From assembly GCF_002968295.1 (NCBI RefSeq), contig NZ_CP134399.1, forward strand, positions 4,402,001 through 4,466,000: a DNA stretch of 64,000 bases, in the 5' to 3' direction. Below, piece after piece: positions 1 to 8,590 of the stretch. The stretch comes from Mycobacterium sp. ITM-2016-00317. Its GTDB lineage: Bacteria; Actinomycetota; Actinomycetes; Mycobacteriales; Mycobacteriaceae. The position numbers were made by a program, and so were the translations under genes. Every line of letters begins with the position of its first letter. Position 1 is the first letter of the stretch. A model generated the notes under the pieces. The model saw only the letters and a program-made list of their open reading frames with translations. It did no database searches and was not told the origin of the DNA.

Positions 1-176
1 CCCACGTCGGGCTGACCAATGTCGACCATCGTCTGCGGGCCGCGTTCGGCAACGATTACGGTCTGGTGGTCGAGACGGCGATCGGCGCCGGCACGAAGGT
101 GCTCATGCGGGTGCCCAAGTTCCGGTCGGGCGTGCGGGCCAGCGGAGGTGGGTTCGGAGTGGGTCGAAATGAGTAG
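1..176 (+). CDS. Sensor histidine kinase, LytS type (C-terminal end only)
   Basis: The last 57 codons of a frame that enters from the left edge and ends in TAG three bases before the response regulator start. The visible part reads like the end of a GHKL ATPase domain: a GLTNVDHRLRAAFG stretch, as after the G2 box of LytS kinases, then GAGTKVLMRVP, the usual last strand with the G3 glycines. Kinases of this class phosphorylate a LytTR response regulator, which is exactly what follows. The sensor domain lies outside the window, so the ligand cannot be told. The position before two acetate/pyruvate-type symporters suggests a carboxylate signal (inference). Confidence 0.75.
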   Translation, partial: HVGLTNVDHRLRAAFGNDYGLVVETAIGAGTKVLMRVPKFRSGVRASGGGFGVGRNE

Positions 177-179
177 CGC

Positions 180-977
180 GTGACCAGGTCGCTCACCGTG
201 CTCGCCGTCGACGACGAAGCTCCCGCCCTCGACGAACTCGCCTATCTCCTCGGCAGACATCCCTGCGTCGCGGAGGTCCACCGCGCCGGCGATGCCACGT
301 CGGCGCTGCGGGAGCTGAACCTGCGCACCATCGACGCGGTGTTCCTCGACATCAACATGCCCGGCCTGTCAGGCATCGAACTGGCCGGTGTGCTGGCCAA
401 TTACGCGCAGCCGCCGGCGATCGTGTTCGTCACCGCGCACGACGACAAGGCCGTCGCCGCCTTCGACGTCGGCGCTGTGGACTATCTGCTCAAGCCCATC
501 CGGGAGGGCCGCCTCGACGACGCGGTCCGCCGCGCGGCCGCGGCCCGGTCCGCAGCCCCGGCGGCCGAAACCGTCGACGAGGAGCCGGATTCCGGCGTCG
601 TCCCGGCCGAGCTCGGCGGCGTCACCCATCTGGTCCCCCGGGACAGCATCGGCTGGATCGAAGCCGAGGGCGACTACGCCCGGCTGCACTCGGCGTCGGG
701 TTCGCATCTGGTGCGGATCCCGCTCAGCACGCTCGAAACCCGCTGGCGCGACCACGGGTTCCAGCGGGTGCACCGGTCCTACCTGGTGGCACTGCGCCTG
801 GTCACCGGGCTGCGCACCGCCGACGGCGCGGTGCTGGTGCGGTTGCGCGCCAACGGCGCCTCCCCCGCGGTCGAACTCCCGGTGAGCAGGCGCCAGGCCC
901 GCGAGCTGCGCGACCGTCTGGTGCGCACCCCGATGCGCAGCCTGCGACCGGCCGGAGGCGTCGATGACCAGCAGTGA
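180..977 (+). CDS. LytTR-family response regulator
   Basis: A 265-residue DNA-binding response regulator. Residues 5-120 form a receiver domain with the acidic pair DD (11-12), phospho-acceptor Asp in FLDINMPG (about 57), the T of FVTAHDD and the K of LLKPI. A linker rich in Ala/Glu follows, then a LytTR domain (about 150-250) with IGWIEAEGDYARLH and FQRVHRSYLV, typical of LytR/AlgR proteins. The GTG start lies 3 bases after the kinase stop, so both are cotranscribed. The likely target is the LytTR-type direct repeat at 3086-3115, ahead of the DUF485-symporter operon. By gene content this resembles the enterobacterial BtsSR-BtsT pyruvate system, but the symporter family here is SSS, so the similarity is functional only. 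Confidence 0.9.
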   Translation: MTRSLTVLAVDDEAPALDELAYLLGRHPCVAEVHRAGDATSALRELNLRTIDAVFLDINMPGLSGIELAGVLANYAQPPAIVFVTAHDDKAVAAFDVGAVDYLLKPIREGRLDDAVRRAAAARSAAPAAETVDEEPDSGVVPAELGGVTHLVPRDSIGWIEAEGDYARLHSASGSHLVRIPLSTLETRWRDHGFQRVHRSYLVALRLVTGLRTADGAVLVRLRANGASPAVELPVSRRQARELRDRLVRTPMRSLRPAGGVDDQQ

Positions 978-1338
978 GCGGCCGCAACGCCGGCGGGTGG
1001 TGCTGGCGCACCGGCGCGGCGCCCGCATGGTGCGGACCCGGGTGGAGGTGCAGGAGCAGACGCAAGTCGGCGACGCGCTCGTGCGCGGCCTGATGCGCGC
1101 CCAGCTGGGTCTGGCACTGCGGCTGGCCGCTGTCGTGGTCGGCCTGATCGGCGCCATCCCGTTGCTCAATGCGCTGTTCCCCGAACTCGGCAGCATCACG
1201 GTGTTCGGGGTCCGGTTGAACTGGCTGGTGCTGGCCGCACTGGTGTACCCGCTGTTGTACGGGATCGGCTGGTTCTACGTGCGCCTGGCCGAACAGGCCG
1301 AGCGGGATTTCGTCGGCGTCGTCGACTCCGAGCCGTGA
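964..1338 (+). CDS. Small two-span membrane protein before symporter
   Basis: A 124-residue protein with a strongly basic N-terminus (RPQRRR...HRRGARM), a hydrophobic helix at about 48-68 and a second at about 84-104, then an acidic tail. It overlaps the regulator's end by 14 bases and the symporter start by 4 bases, so it is translationally coupled to both. The layout, a small two-helix protein directly before an SSS symporter, parallels the DUF485 protein before the second symporter at 3575, but the sequence is not an obvious DUF485. I infer an accessory subunit helping assembly or control of the symporter. No catalytic motif is visible. Confidence 0.75.
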   Translation: MTSSERPQRRRVVLAHRRGARMVRTRVEVQEQTQVGDALVRGLMRAQLGLALRLAAVVVGLIGAIPLLNALFPELGSITVFGVRLNWLVLAALVYPLLYGIGWFYVRLAEQAERDFVGVVDSEP

Positions 1339-3077
1339 CCGGTTCCGCACTGACGGCAGCCGCGCTGCTGAGCGCGGCGGTGGCCACCGTCGCGATCGGC
1401 GCCTACGGCGTCCGCTTCTCGCGCACCACCTCCGACTTCCTGGTCGCGTCCCGCACCGTCGGGTCGAGATGGAACGCCGCCGCGATCTCCGGCGAATACC
1501 TCTCGGCTGCCTCGTTTCTCGGGGTGGCCGGGCTGATCGCCAAGTACGGCGCCGACGCACTGTGGTATCCGGTCGGGTTCACCGCCGGCTACCTCGGCCT
1601 GTTGCTGTTCGTCGCCGCGCCGCTGCGCCGATCGGGCGCCTACACGGTGCCCGACTTCGCCGAGTTCCGGCTCGGCTCGGCACGGCTGCGCAAGATGGCG
1701 ATGCTGGTGGTCGTCGTGATCTGCGTGTTCTACCTGGTCCCGCAGTACCAGGGCGCCGGCCTGGCCCTGAAAACGCTTCTCGGCATTCCGGTCTGGCTCG
1801 GCCCGCTGGCGGTCGGCACGATCGTCATCACCAACGTCGTCGCCGGCGGGATGCGCTCGATCACGTTCGTGCAGGCGTTCCAGTACTGGCTCAAGCTGAC
1901 CGCGGTCGCGATTCCCGCGCTCGCCCTGGCCGGGCTGTTCCTGACCGACCGGGGCGGCGAACTGGGCGGCCCGCTGCCGCCGACCGTGCAGCAGGACACC
2001 ACCGTCGAGATCGAGACCGACGTCGTGGTGCAGGTTGCCGAACCCGGCGGGATCACCGTGACCGGCACGCTGGACGGCCGACCGGTCGAGGGCGTGATGA
2101 TCGGCCCGGCGGGCGAGCACACGCTGGGCGCGGGCAGCACGCTGTCCCTGTCGGCGGGCGCGGCCACCCCGGTGGTGGCAGGCACCCCGAGCGCGGGCAC
2201 CGACTGGATCGCCTCCGGCGGCGGACTCGGCGGTCATCATCCGCTGTACCAGGTGCTCTCGATCATGGTGGCGACGTTCCTGGGCACCATGGGGCTGCCG
2301 CACGTGCTGGTCCGCTTCTACACCAACCCCGACGGCCGCGCGGCGCGGCGCACGGCGCTGACGGTGATCGCGCTGCTGTCGCTGTTCTATCTGTTCCCGA
2401 CGCTGCTGGGGGTGTTCTCCCGGCTGTACGTGCCGCAGCTGCTGATCACCGGAACAGCCGACGCCGCGGTGCTTCTGGCGCCGGAGTCGGCGATCGCCGG
2501 GGCCGCCGGACAGCTGCTGGGCGCGCTCGTGGCCGCCGGTGCGATCGCGGCGTTCCTCGCGACCTCGTCGGGTCTGCTGGTCAGCTTCGCCGGCGCGCTG
2601 GCCACCGACGTGCTGCCGGGCCGGGTACGTGACTTCCGCGCCGCGGCCGTGGTCGGCGGTCTGATCCCGATCCCGTTGGCGCTGGCCGCATCCGGCGAAC
2701 TGGAGCTGTCCCGCAGTGTCGGGCTGGCGTTCGCGGTCGCGGCGTCGACACTGTGTCCGCTGCTGGTGCTGGGCATCTGGTGGCGTGGGCTGACCGCAAC
2801 CGGGGCGATGTCGGGACTGGCCGTGGGCGGCCTGTTGTCCGGCGGCGCGGTCACCGTCGCGGTGGCCGGCGGCGTCGACGAGGACGTGCTGGGCGGCTGG
2901 CCCGCGGTGCTGGTCGGCTACCCCGCGGCCGTCACCGTGCCGGTGGCGTTCGCGACGATGCTGGTGGTCAGCCGCCTCACCCGCGCCACCGCGCCCGCCG
3001 ACGTCGCGCAGACCTTCGCGCGGATGCACGTGCCGGAGCATCTGGGCATGGGGGTCGAGCGGGTGCCGAACCGGTGA
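1335..3077 (+). CDS. Sodium:solute symporter (SSS), cation-acetate symporter-like
   Basis: A 580-residue polytopic permease of the SSS family, with the ActP/MctC-like signature SGEYLSAASFLGVAG (52-66) in the first core helices and GTMGLPHVLVRFYT (317-330), both also present in the second symporter at 3575. Likely substrate: acetate, pyruvate or propionate with Na+ (family knowledge). Residues about 204-305 form a hydrophilic, beta-prone insert outside the membrane, rich in Gly, Thr and Val, which the neighbouring symporter lacks. The GTG start overlaps the stop of the small membrane gene (GTGA). It forms one operon with the LytS/LytR genes, so this copy is probably expressed with its own sensor. 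Confidence 0.88.
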   Translation: MTGSALTAAALLSAAVATVAIGAYGVRFSRTTSDFLVASRTVGSRWNAAAISGEYLSAASFLGVAGLIAKYGADALWYPVGFTAGYLGLLLFVAAPLRRSGAYTVPDFAEFRLGSARLRKMAMLVVVVICVFYLVPQYQGAGLALKTLLGIPVWLGPLAVGTIVITNVVAGGMRSITFVQAFQYWLKLTAVAIPALALAGLFLTDRGGELGGPLPPTVQQDTTVEIETDVVVQVAEPGGITVTGTLDGRPVEGVMIGPAGEHTLGAGSTLSLSAGAATPVVAGTPSAGTDWIASGGGLGGHHPLYQVLSIMVATFLGTMGLPHVLVRFYTNPDGRAARRTALTVIALLSLFYLFPTLLGVFSRLYVPQLLITGTADAAVLLAPESAIAGAAGQLLGALVAAGAIAAFLATSSGLLVSFAGALATDVLPGRVRDFRAAAVVGGLIPIPLALAASGELELSRSVGLAFAVAASTLCPLLVLGIWWRGLTATGAMSGLAVGGLLSGGAVTVAVAGGVDEDVLGGWPAVLVGYPAAVTVPVAFATMLVVSRLTRATAPADVAQTFARMHVPEHLGMGVERVPNR

Positions 3078-3085
3078 ACGCCGTC

Positions 3086-3115
3086 ACCGTTCGTCGTCGC
3101 TGATCGACCGTTCAC
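3086..3115 (+). promoter_or_regulatory. LytTR-type operator (two direct repeats)
   Basis: ACCGTTCGT (3086-3094) and ACCGTTCAC (3107-3115) are direct repeats separated by 12 bases, so they repeat every 21 bases. The first fits the published LytTR consensus [TA][AC][CA]GTTN[AG][TG] fully; the second differs at the last base only. The site sits about 115 bases before the DUF485 gene start. A further TACGTTCAC (3181) and CCGGTTCAC (3197) lie closer to the gene, at a different spacing. I infer that the LytTR protein at 180-977 binds here. Confidence 0.6.
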
Positions 3116-3227
3116 CGCAGCCTGCCCCGAGCTTGCCGTGTCGGCGCCCGCGACCCTGGGTATGTGACCCGCATCTCAACTACGTTCACCCGAGAGCCGG
3201 TTCACAGCAGTCAGGAGTGCGATCAAG

Positions 3228-3578
3228 GTGTCCGAGACAGACCTTCCGATTCGCCCGGAAGCCATCAGCGGCGAACGCTATCTAGAAGTCCAGGCCAGCC
3301 CCGAGTTCCAGGAACTGCGAAGCAGGCTGCGCCGCTTCGTCTTTCCGATGACCGCGATCTTCCTGATCTGGTACACCACCTACGTCCTGCTGGGCGCCTT
3401 CGCCCACGACTTCATGGCCACCAGGGTCTGGGGTGACATCAACGTCGGGCTGCTCATCGGCCTGGGGCAGTTCCTGTCGACGTTCCTGATCACCGGCCTG
3501 TACGTGCGGTTCGCCAACCGGGAACTCGACCCGAAGTCCGAGGCCATCCGCGCCCAACTGGAGAGTGAGCTCAAATGA
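3228..3578 (+). CDS. DUF485 membrane protein, partner of symporter
   Basis: A 116-residue protein of the DUF485 family: soluble N-terminus with SPEFQELRSRLRRFVFP, a first helix about 38-58 (with WYTTYVLLGAFAHDF), a second about 73-95 and the conserved end YVRFANRELDP. Such proteins are encoded immediately upstream of acetate/monocarboxylate symporters (yjcH-actP in E. coli; mctB-mctC in Corynebacterium). The same arrangement is seen here: its stop overlaps the next ATG by 4 bases. The start is GTG at 3228, with AGGAG at 3212-3216 only about 11 bases upstream. A LytTR-type operator lies upstream. Confidence 0.88.
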   Translation: MSETDLPIRPEAISGERYLEVQASPEFQELRSRLRRFVFPMTAIFLIWYTTYVLLGAFAHDFMATRVWGDINVGLLIGLGQFLSTFLITGLYVRFANRELDPKSEAIRAQLESELK

Positions 3579-5218
3579 CCACCCTCATGGCCCAGTCCGA
3601 GACGGTGGGCAACCCACTGGCCAACATCGGCATCTTCAGCCTGTTCGTGATCGTGACCATGGTCGTGGTGATCCGGGCCAGCAAGCGTAACGCCACCGCC
3701 GACGAGTTCTTCACCGGCGGCCGCGGCTTCTCCGGCCCGCAGAACGGCATCGCGATCGCCGGTGACTACCTGTCGGCGGCCAGCTTCCTCGGCATCGCAG
3801 GCGCGATCGCGGTCTACGGCTACGACGGCTTCCTGTACTCGATCGGCTTCCTGGTGGCGTGGCTGGTCGCGCTGCTGCTGGTCGCCGAATTGCTGCGCAA
3901 CACAGGCAAATTCACCATGGCGGACGTGCTGAGCTTCCGCCTGCGGCAGCGGCCGGTGCGGCTGGCCGCGGCCACCAACACACTGACGGTGTCGCTGTTC
4001 TACCTGCTGGCCCAGATGGCGGGTGCCGGCGGTCTGGTCGCGCTGCTGCTGGACATCAACAGCCGCGCCGGGCAGTCGCTGGTGATCGCCGTGGTCGGCG
4101 TGCTGATGATCGTCTACGTGCTGGTCGGTGGCATGAAGGGCACCACGTGGGTGCAGATCATCAAGGCAGTGCTGCTGATCGTCGGCGCGGGCTTGATGAC
4201 GGTGATGGTGCTCGCGAAGTTCGGGCTGAACTTCTCCGAGATCCTCGGGTCCGCGCAGTCGGCCATCAGCGGCGCGACCACCGCCGGTGTCGCCGACCGT
4301 GACGTGCTGGCCCCCGGCGCGCAGTACGGCGGCTCGCTGACCTCGCAGATCAACTTCATCTCGCTGGCGCTGGCGCTGGTGCTCGGCACCGCGGGCCTGC
4401 CGCACGTGCTGATGCGCTTCTACACGGTGCCGACCGCCAAAGAGGCCCGACGGTCCGTCGTGTGGGCGATCGCGCTGATCGGCGCGTTCTACCTGTTCAC
4501 CCTGGTGCTGGGCTACGGGGCCGCGGCGCTGGTCGGCCCGGACCGCATCCTCGGCGCCGCGGGCGGGGTCAACTCGGCGGCACCGTTGCTGGCCTTCGAA
4601 CTCGGCGGGGTGATCCTGCTCGGCGTCATCTCCGCGGTCGCGTTCGCGACGATCCTGGCGGTCGTGGCCGGACTGACCATCACCGCGTCGGCATCGTTCG
4701 CCCACGACATCTACGCCAGCGTGCTGCGTGGTGGTCCGGGCAAGAAGCCGGTCACCGAGGCCGAGCAGGTCAGGGTCTCCCGGATCACGGCCGTGGTGCT
4801 CGGCGTGCTCGCGATCGGGCTGGGCATCCTGGCCAACGGCCAGAACATCGCGTTCCTGGTGGCGCTGGCGTTCGCGGTGGCCGCGGCGGCCAACCTGCCG
4901 ACGATCATCTACTCGCTGTACTGGCGGCGGTTCAACACCCGCGGCGCGCTGTGGAGCATGTACGGCGGTCTGATCTCGACGATCGTGCTGATCGTGTTCT
5001 CCCCGGCGGTGTCGGGGTCGAAGACCGCGATGATCCCTGGCGTCGATTTCGCGTGGTTCCCGCTGGCCAACCCGGGCATCGTGTCGATTCCGCTGGCGTT
5101 CATCCTGGGCATCGTCGGCACCCTGACCTCGCCTGATAACGAGGACCCGAAGGTGGCCGCCGAGATGGAGGTGCGCTCGCTGACCGGCATCGGCGCCGAG
5201 AAGGCTGTCTCGCACTAA
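3575..5218 (+). CDS. Cation/acetate (monocarboxylate) symporter, SSS family
   Basis: A 547-residue, about 13-helix symporter of the ActP/MctC group. It carries IAGDYLSAASFLGIAGAIAV early, a FTGGRGFSGPQNG stretch before it, GTAGLPHVLMRFYT in the middle, and VAGLTITASASFAHDIY near the end, all usual for Na+/acetate-pyruvate-propionate symporters. It is coupled by an ATGA overlap to the DUF485 gene, matching mctBC of Corynebacterium. A strong inverted repeat lies 12 bases after the stop and probably ends the transcript. It is the second SSS permease in 3 kb; the first has a large outer loop and this one does not, so the two may differ in affinity or signalling role. Confidence 0.9.
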   Translation: MTTLMAQSETVGNPLANIGIFSLFVIVTMVVVIRASKRNATADEFFTGGRGFSGPQNGIAIAGDYLSAASFLGIAGAIAVYGYDGFLYSIGFLVAWLVALLLVAELLRNTGKFTMADVLSFRLRQRPVRLAAATNTLTVSLFYLLAQMAGAGGLVALLLDINSRAGQSLVIAVVGVLMIVYVLVGGMKGTTWVQIIKAVLLIVGAGLMTVMVLAKFGLNFSEILGSAQSAISGATTAGVADRDVLAPGAQYGGSLTSQINFISLALALVLGTAGLPHVLMRFYTVPTAKEARRSVVWAIALIGAFYLFTLVLGYGAAALVGPDRILGAAGGVNSAAPLLAFELGGVILLGVISAVAFATILAVVAGLTITASASFAHDIYASVLRGGPGKKPVTEAEQVRVSRITAVVLGVLAIGLGILANGQNIAFLVALAFAVAAAANLPTIIYSLYWRRFNTRGALWSMYGGLISTIVLIVFSPAVSGSKTAMIPGVDFAWFPLANPGIVSIPLAFILGIVGTLTSPDNEDPKVAAEMEVRSLTGIGAEKAVSH

Positions 5219-5230
5219 CCCCCTTTCCGA

Positions 5231-5286
5231 CGAAATTGCATTCCAGTAGGCAAGAATCGATAAACGCCTACTGGAATGCAATTTCG
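5231..5286. terminator. Perfect 21-bp inverted repeat, probable terminator
   Basis: Left arm 5231-5251 (starts CGAAATTGCATTCC) and right arm 5266-5286 (ends GGAATGCAATTTCG) are exact reverse complements with a 14-base loop. The arms are clearly A/T-richer than the surroundings. Its position 12 bases after the symporter stop suits a transcription terminator; the perfect arms would also suit a dispersed intergenic repeat. The right arm contains an ATG in frame with the next gene, which I do not take as a start because it would put coding sequence in the hairpin. Confidence 0.65.
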
Positions 5287-5323
5287 GCCGTTCTGCGTTT
5301 ACCGAGCAGTGCCCACCCGTGAG

Positions 5324-6514
5324 ATGTCCGCCTCCGCCACGCCCACCCGCCGCCGCGACTTCGCGCTGCTGACCTATGTGTTGGCGGCCGTGATGCTGGG
5401 TGCCACGCTGCCGACACCCATGTACGACCTCTACGGGCGGCAACTGCACTTCTCGGTGCTGACCACCACCGTCATCTTCGCCGTCTACGCGGGCGGGGTG
5501 CTCGGCGCGTTGCTGCTGTTCGGCCGCTGGTCCGATGTGGTCGGCCGCAAACCGATGCTGCTGGCCGCCGCGCTGCTGGCGATCGGCAGCTCGGTGGTCT
5601 TCCTGGCCGCCGATTCGGTCGCGGCGCTGCTGGTCGGGCGGGTGCTGTCGGGTCTCTCGGTCGGCATCGTCACGGGCACGGCGACCGCCGCGATCCTGGA
5701 ATCGGCACCACCGCGGTGGCGCACCCGGGCCGCGGGCGTCGCGACGCTGGCCAACCTGGGCGCGCTGGGGCTGGGCCCGATGGTGGCGGGTGCGCTGATC
5801 CAGTTCGCGCCCGCGCCGCTGGATACCGCGTTCGTCGTGCACATTGTGCTGATGGCGCTCGCGGTGCTGGCGCTCGCGATGACCGGTGAGACGGCCGAGC
5901 GGGGCGGCCGGCTCAGCGTCCAACGCCTCTCGTTGCCGCCGCAGACGCGCGCGGTGTTCGCGGTGGCCGCGACCGCGGCATTCGCCGGCTTCGCGGTGAA
6001 CGCCATGTTCACCTCGCTCGCACCGACGTTTGTGACCACGTTGATGGGTGTGCAGAGCCACGCCGTGGCCGGTGTGGTGGCGGGTCTGACGGTGTTGACC
6101 GCGGGCGTGGTGCAGCCCGCCGCAGTGCGGGTGGCCCCGTCACGCGCGATCGCGGTCGGCAGCGCCGTGCTGGTCTTGGCGATGGTGATGTTGCTTGTGG
6201 CACTGACGTTCTCGTCGCTGTGGGGATTGATCGTCGCCGCGGTCGTGGCGGGCATCGGCCAGGGGCTCAGTTTCGGTCGCGGGCTGGCGGCGGTGTCGGA
6301 GCGGACACCGCCGGATCGGCGCGCGGAGGTCAGTTCGTCCTACTTCCTGGTCGCCTACGTCGCGCTGTCGCTGCCGATCGTCGCGATGGGGGCCGCCGCC
6401 CGCGCCTGGGGTCTGCAGGCCGCGGGCGAGGTGTTCGCGATCGTGATCGGAGTCCTCGCGCTGGTCTGCTTCGTGTCGATCGTGCTCCAGGAGCGGCGTC
6501 GCCCGGTCGGGTAG
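5324..6514 (+). CDS. MFS transporter (drug/sugar-type)
   Basis: A 396-residue major facilitator protein with about 12 helices. After TM2 it has the motif-A-like sequence LFGRWSDVVGRKPMLLAA, and RVLSGLSVGIVTGTATAAI in TM4, common in MFS antiporters. A second half begins after ETAERGGR. I chose ATG 5324 (MSASATPTRRRDFALL), which leaves a short basic tail before TM1. An in-frame GTG at 5309 is possible, and the ATG at 5276 lies in the inverted repeat and is rejected. The substrate cannot be told from sequence. It stands alone between a terminator-like repeat and the acyltransferase gene. Confidence 0.82.
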   Translation: MSASATPTRRRDFALLTYVLAAVMLGATLPTPMYDLYGRQLHFSVLTTTVIFAVYAGGVLGALLLFGRWSDVVGRKPMLLAAALLAIGSSVVFLAADSVAALLVGRVLSGLSVGIVTGTATAAILESAPPRWRTRAAGVATLANLGALGLGPMVAGALIQFAPAPLDTAFVVHIVLMALAVLALAMTGETAERGGRLSVQRLSLPPQTRAVFAVAATAAFAGFAVNAMFTSLAPTFVTTLMGVQSHAVAGVVAGLTVLTAGVVQPAAVRVAPSRAIAVGSAVLVLAMVMLLVALTFSSLWGLIVAAVVAGIGQGLSFGRGLAAVSERTPPDRRAEVSSSYFLVAYVALSLPIVAMGAAARAWGLQAAGEVFAIVIGVLALVCFVSIVLQERRRPVG

Positions 6515-6560
6515 TTCTACCTAGGCACCGCCGAGCCGCCGCGCCCTAGCGTGGGGTGTC

Positions 6561-7851
6561 ATGACCACCTCGGCGTTCCCCACGCCCGCCGACGTCGCGG
6601 CGCGCACCCCGCCCGAGCGGGACCGGGCCATCGACGTCATCCGGATCACCGCGCTGATCGCCGTCGTGGCCGGGCACACGGTGATGGCCACCAGCACGAT
6701 CCGCGACGACGTCTTCATCTGGGAGAACCTGCTCGCCGAGGTGCCGGTGTTCCAGGCGCTGACGTGGGTGTTCCAGGTCATGCCGCTGTTCTTCTTCGCC
6801 GGGGTCGCCGCGTCGGTCGGGTCGTGGCGCCCCGGCGCCGGCTGGGGCAACTGGTTGCTGCGCCGCTGCACCCGGCTGTACCGGCCGGTGTTCTGCTACC
6901 TGGCGTTCTGGGCCGTGGCACTGGTGATCCTGCGGTCGTTGCTGCCGGTCCACGTCTACGAACCCGTGGCCGGGATCTCCACCCAGCTGCTGTGGTTCCT
7001 CGGCGCGTACGTGCTGGTGCTCGCCGCCGTCCCGGTGCTGGCCCGGATCACGACGACAGGCAGGTTCGTCGTCGCGGTGCGGCCACCTATGCCGGCGTCG
7101 CGGCGGTCGACGCGATCAGGCTCGCCACCGACGTCCCCGTGCCGTTCGGCTACCTGAACCTGGCGGCGTGGCTGATCCCCGGCATGTGCGGCGTGGCGTA
7201 CCGGCGGCGCCTGCTGTCGGTGCCTGCGGCATGGCGACCGGTTCGGCGATGTTCGCGGTGAACGTGGCACTGGTGGCGTTCGGCCCGTACGAGCTGAGCC
7301 TCGTCGGCATCGAGACCCAGGAACTGAAGAACATGGCGCCGCCGTCGCTACTGATGGCTGGGCACGCAATCATGGTGTGCGCGTGGGCGATCGCCGCGGC
7401 ACCGCTGATCGCCCGATGGGCCCGCAGGCCCCGGGTGTGGCACCTGACAGTCCTCGGCAACAGCGGCGCGATGACGCTCTACCTGTGGCACATCCCGCTG
7501 CTGCTGGGCATGCACCTGGTCTTCGACTATCTCGGTCACCCGCGCTTCGATCCGGCCGCCCCGGGCTTCGTCGCGCTGTCGGTGGTGCAGATGCTGGTGA
7601 TGGCGGTCGCGGTCGGCGCCGCGTTCGTGGTGCTGCGGCCGCTGGAGAACGATCCGCTCCCGTTCTGGGACGGCGGGTGCGTCTCCGGGCCGGGTCTGCG
7701 CAGTGCGGCGGTGGGGACGCTGCTGTGCGTCGCCGGCGCCGCGACGCTGGCCTCGGTCGGGTGGGGCCTCAAGGACCAGGGGCTGCACCTGACCACGGTG
7801 ATGCTGGCGGCGCTGGCCGGGGCGCGCATGCTCGCCACCGACAGCCGGTGA
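6561..7851 (+). pseudogene. Acyltransferase family 3 membrane protein, two frameshifts
   Basis: The protein would be an Acyl_transf_3 (OafA/YrhL-like) integral membrane acyltransferase of about 430 residues, modifying glycans or lipids. The N-terminus RDRAIDVIRITALIAVVAGH is typical. The reading frame is broken twice. Homology leaves the first frame near 7075 (after GRFVVAV), continues in a second frame (ATYAGVAAVDAIRL ... VAYRRRLLSVPA) to about 7228, then moves to a third (GMATGSAMFAVNVALVAFG) that runs to 7851. Each change equals loss of one base. All three parts keep good membrane-protein sequence without stops, so the damage is recent or a sequencing/assembly error. The gene ends 3 bases from the convergent DUF5302 gene. 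Confidence 0.75.
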
Positions 7852-7854
7852 AGC

Positions 7855-8040
7855 TCAGCCGCTCTTGCGGCGGAACTCCCGACGGTTCTCCAGCGGGCCG
7901 TGCGCGCCGCGCGACTGCTTGGCTCCGGCGTCGCGGTGGGCCGAGCCGTCGACGGCCTTGGCATTCTTGCGCTCGAGCGCTTCTTTGAATCTGCGCTTCT
8001 GATCGTCCTCGCCGGCTTCGACGGGCTCATTGGATGCCAT
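7855..8040 (-). CDS. DUF5302 small protein
   Basis: A 61-residue, highly charged protein. EDDQKRRFKEALERKNAK is the helical core and HGPLENRREFRRKSG the basic end; both match the actinobacterial DUF5302 family as I remember it. There is no membrane segment or signal peptide, so it should be a small cytoplasmic protein of unknown role. ATG start at 8040. It is convergent with the acyltransferase gene and lies 42 bases downstream of the PPOX gene on the same strand, so it may be cotranscribed with it. Confidence 0.75.
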   Translation of the reverse strand: MASNEPVEAGEDDQKRRFKEALERKNAKAVDGSAHRDAGAKQSRGAHGPLENRREFRRKSG

Positions 8041-8082
8041 GACGGCAGCCTAGTCCTATTGCGAGGTCGCTCGCGTCAGCGC

Positions 8083-8559
<477 letters not shown>

Positions 8560-8590
8560 TCATCGTGCACGTGGGCCGATTTTCGCCGGG

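Noticed and set aside
5276..5323. ATG 5276 as start of the MFS gene
   Set aside because: It lies in the right arm of the 21-bp hairpin and adds 16 residues unlike MFS N-termini; ATG 5324 (or GTG 5309) is better.
3380..6061. Very long leftward open frame (almost 900 codons) across the second symporter and the MFS gene
   Set aside because: Arg/Gln/His-rich translation without domains, antisense to well-supported genes; typical of high-GC third-position effects.
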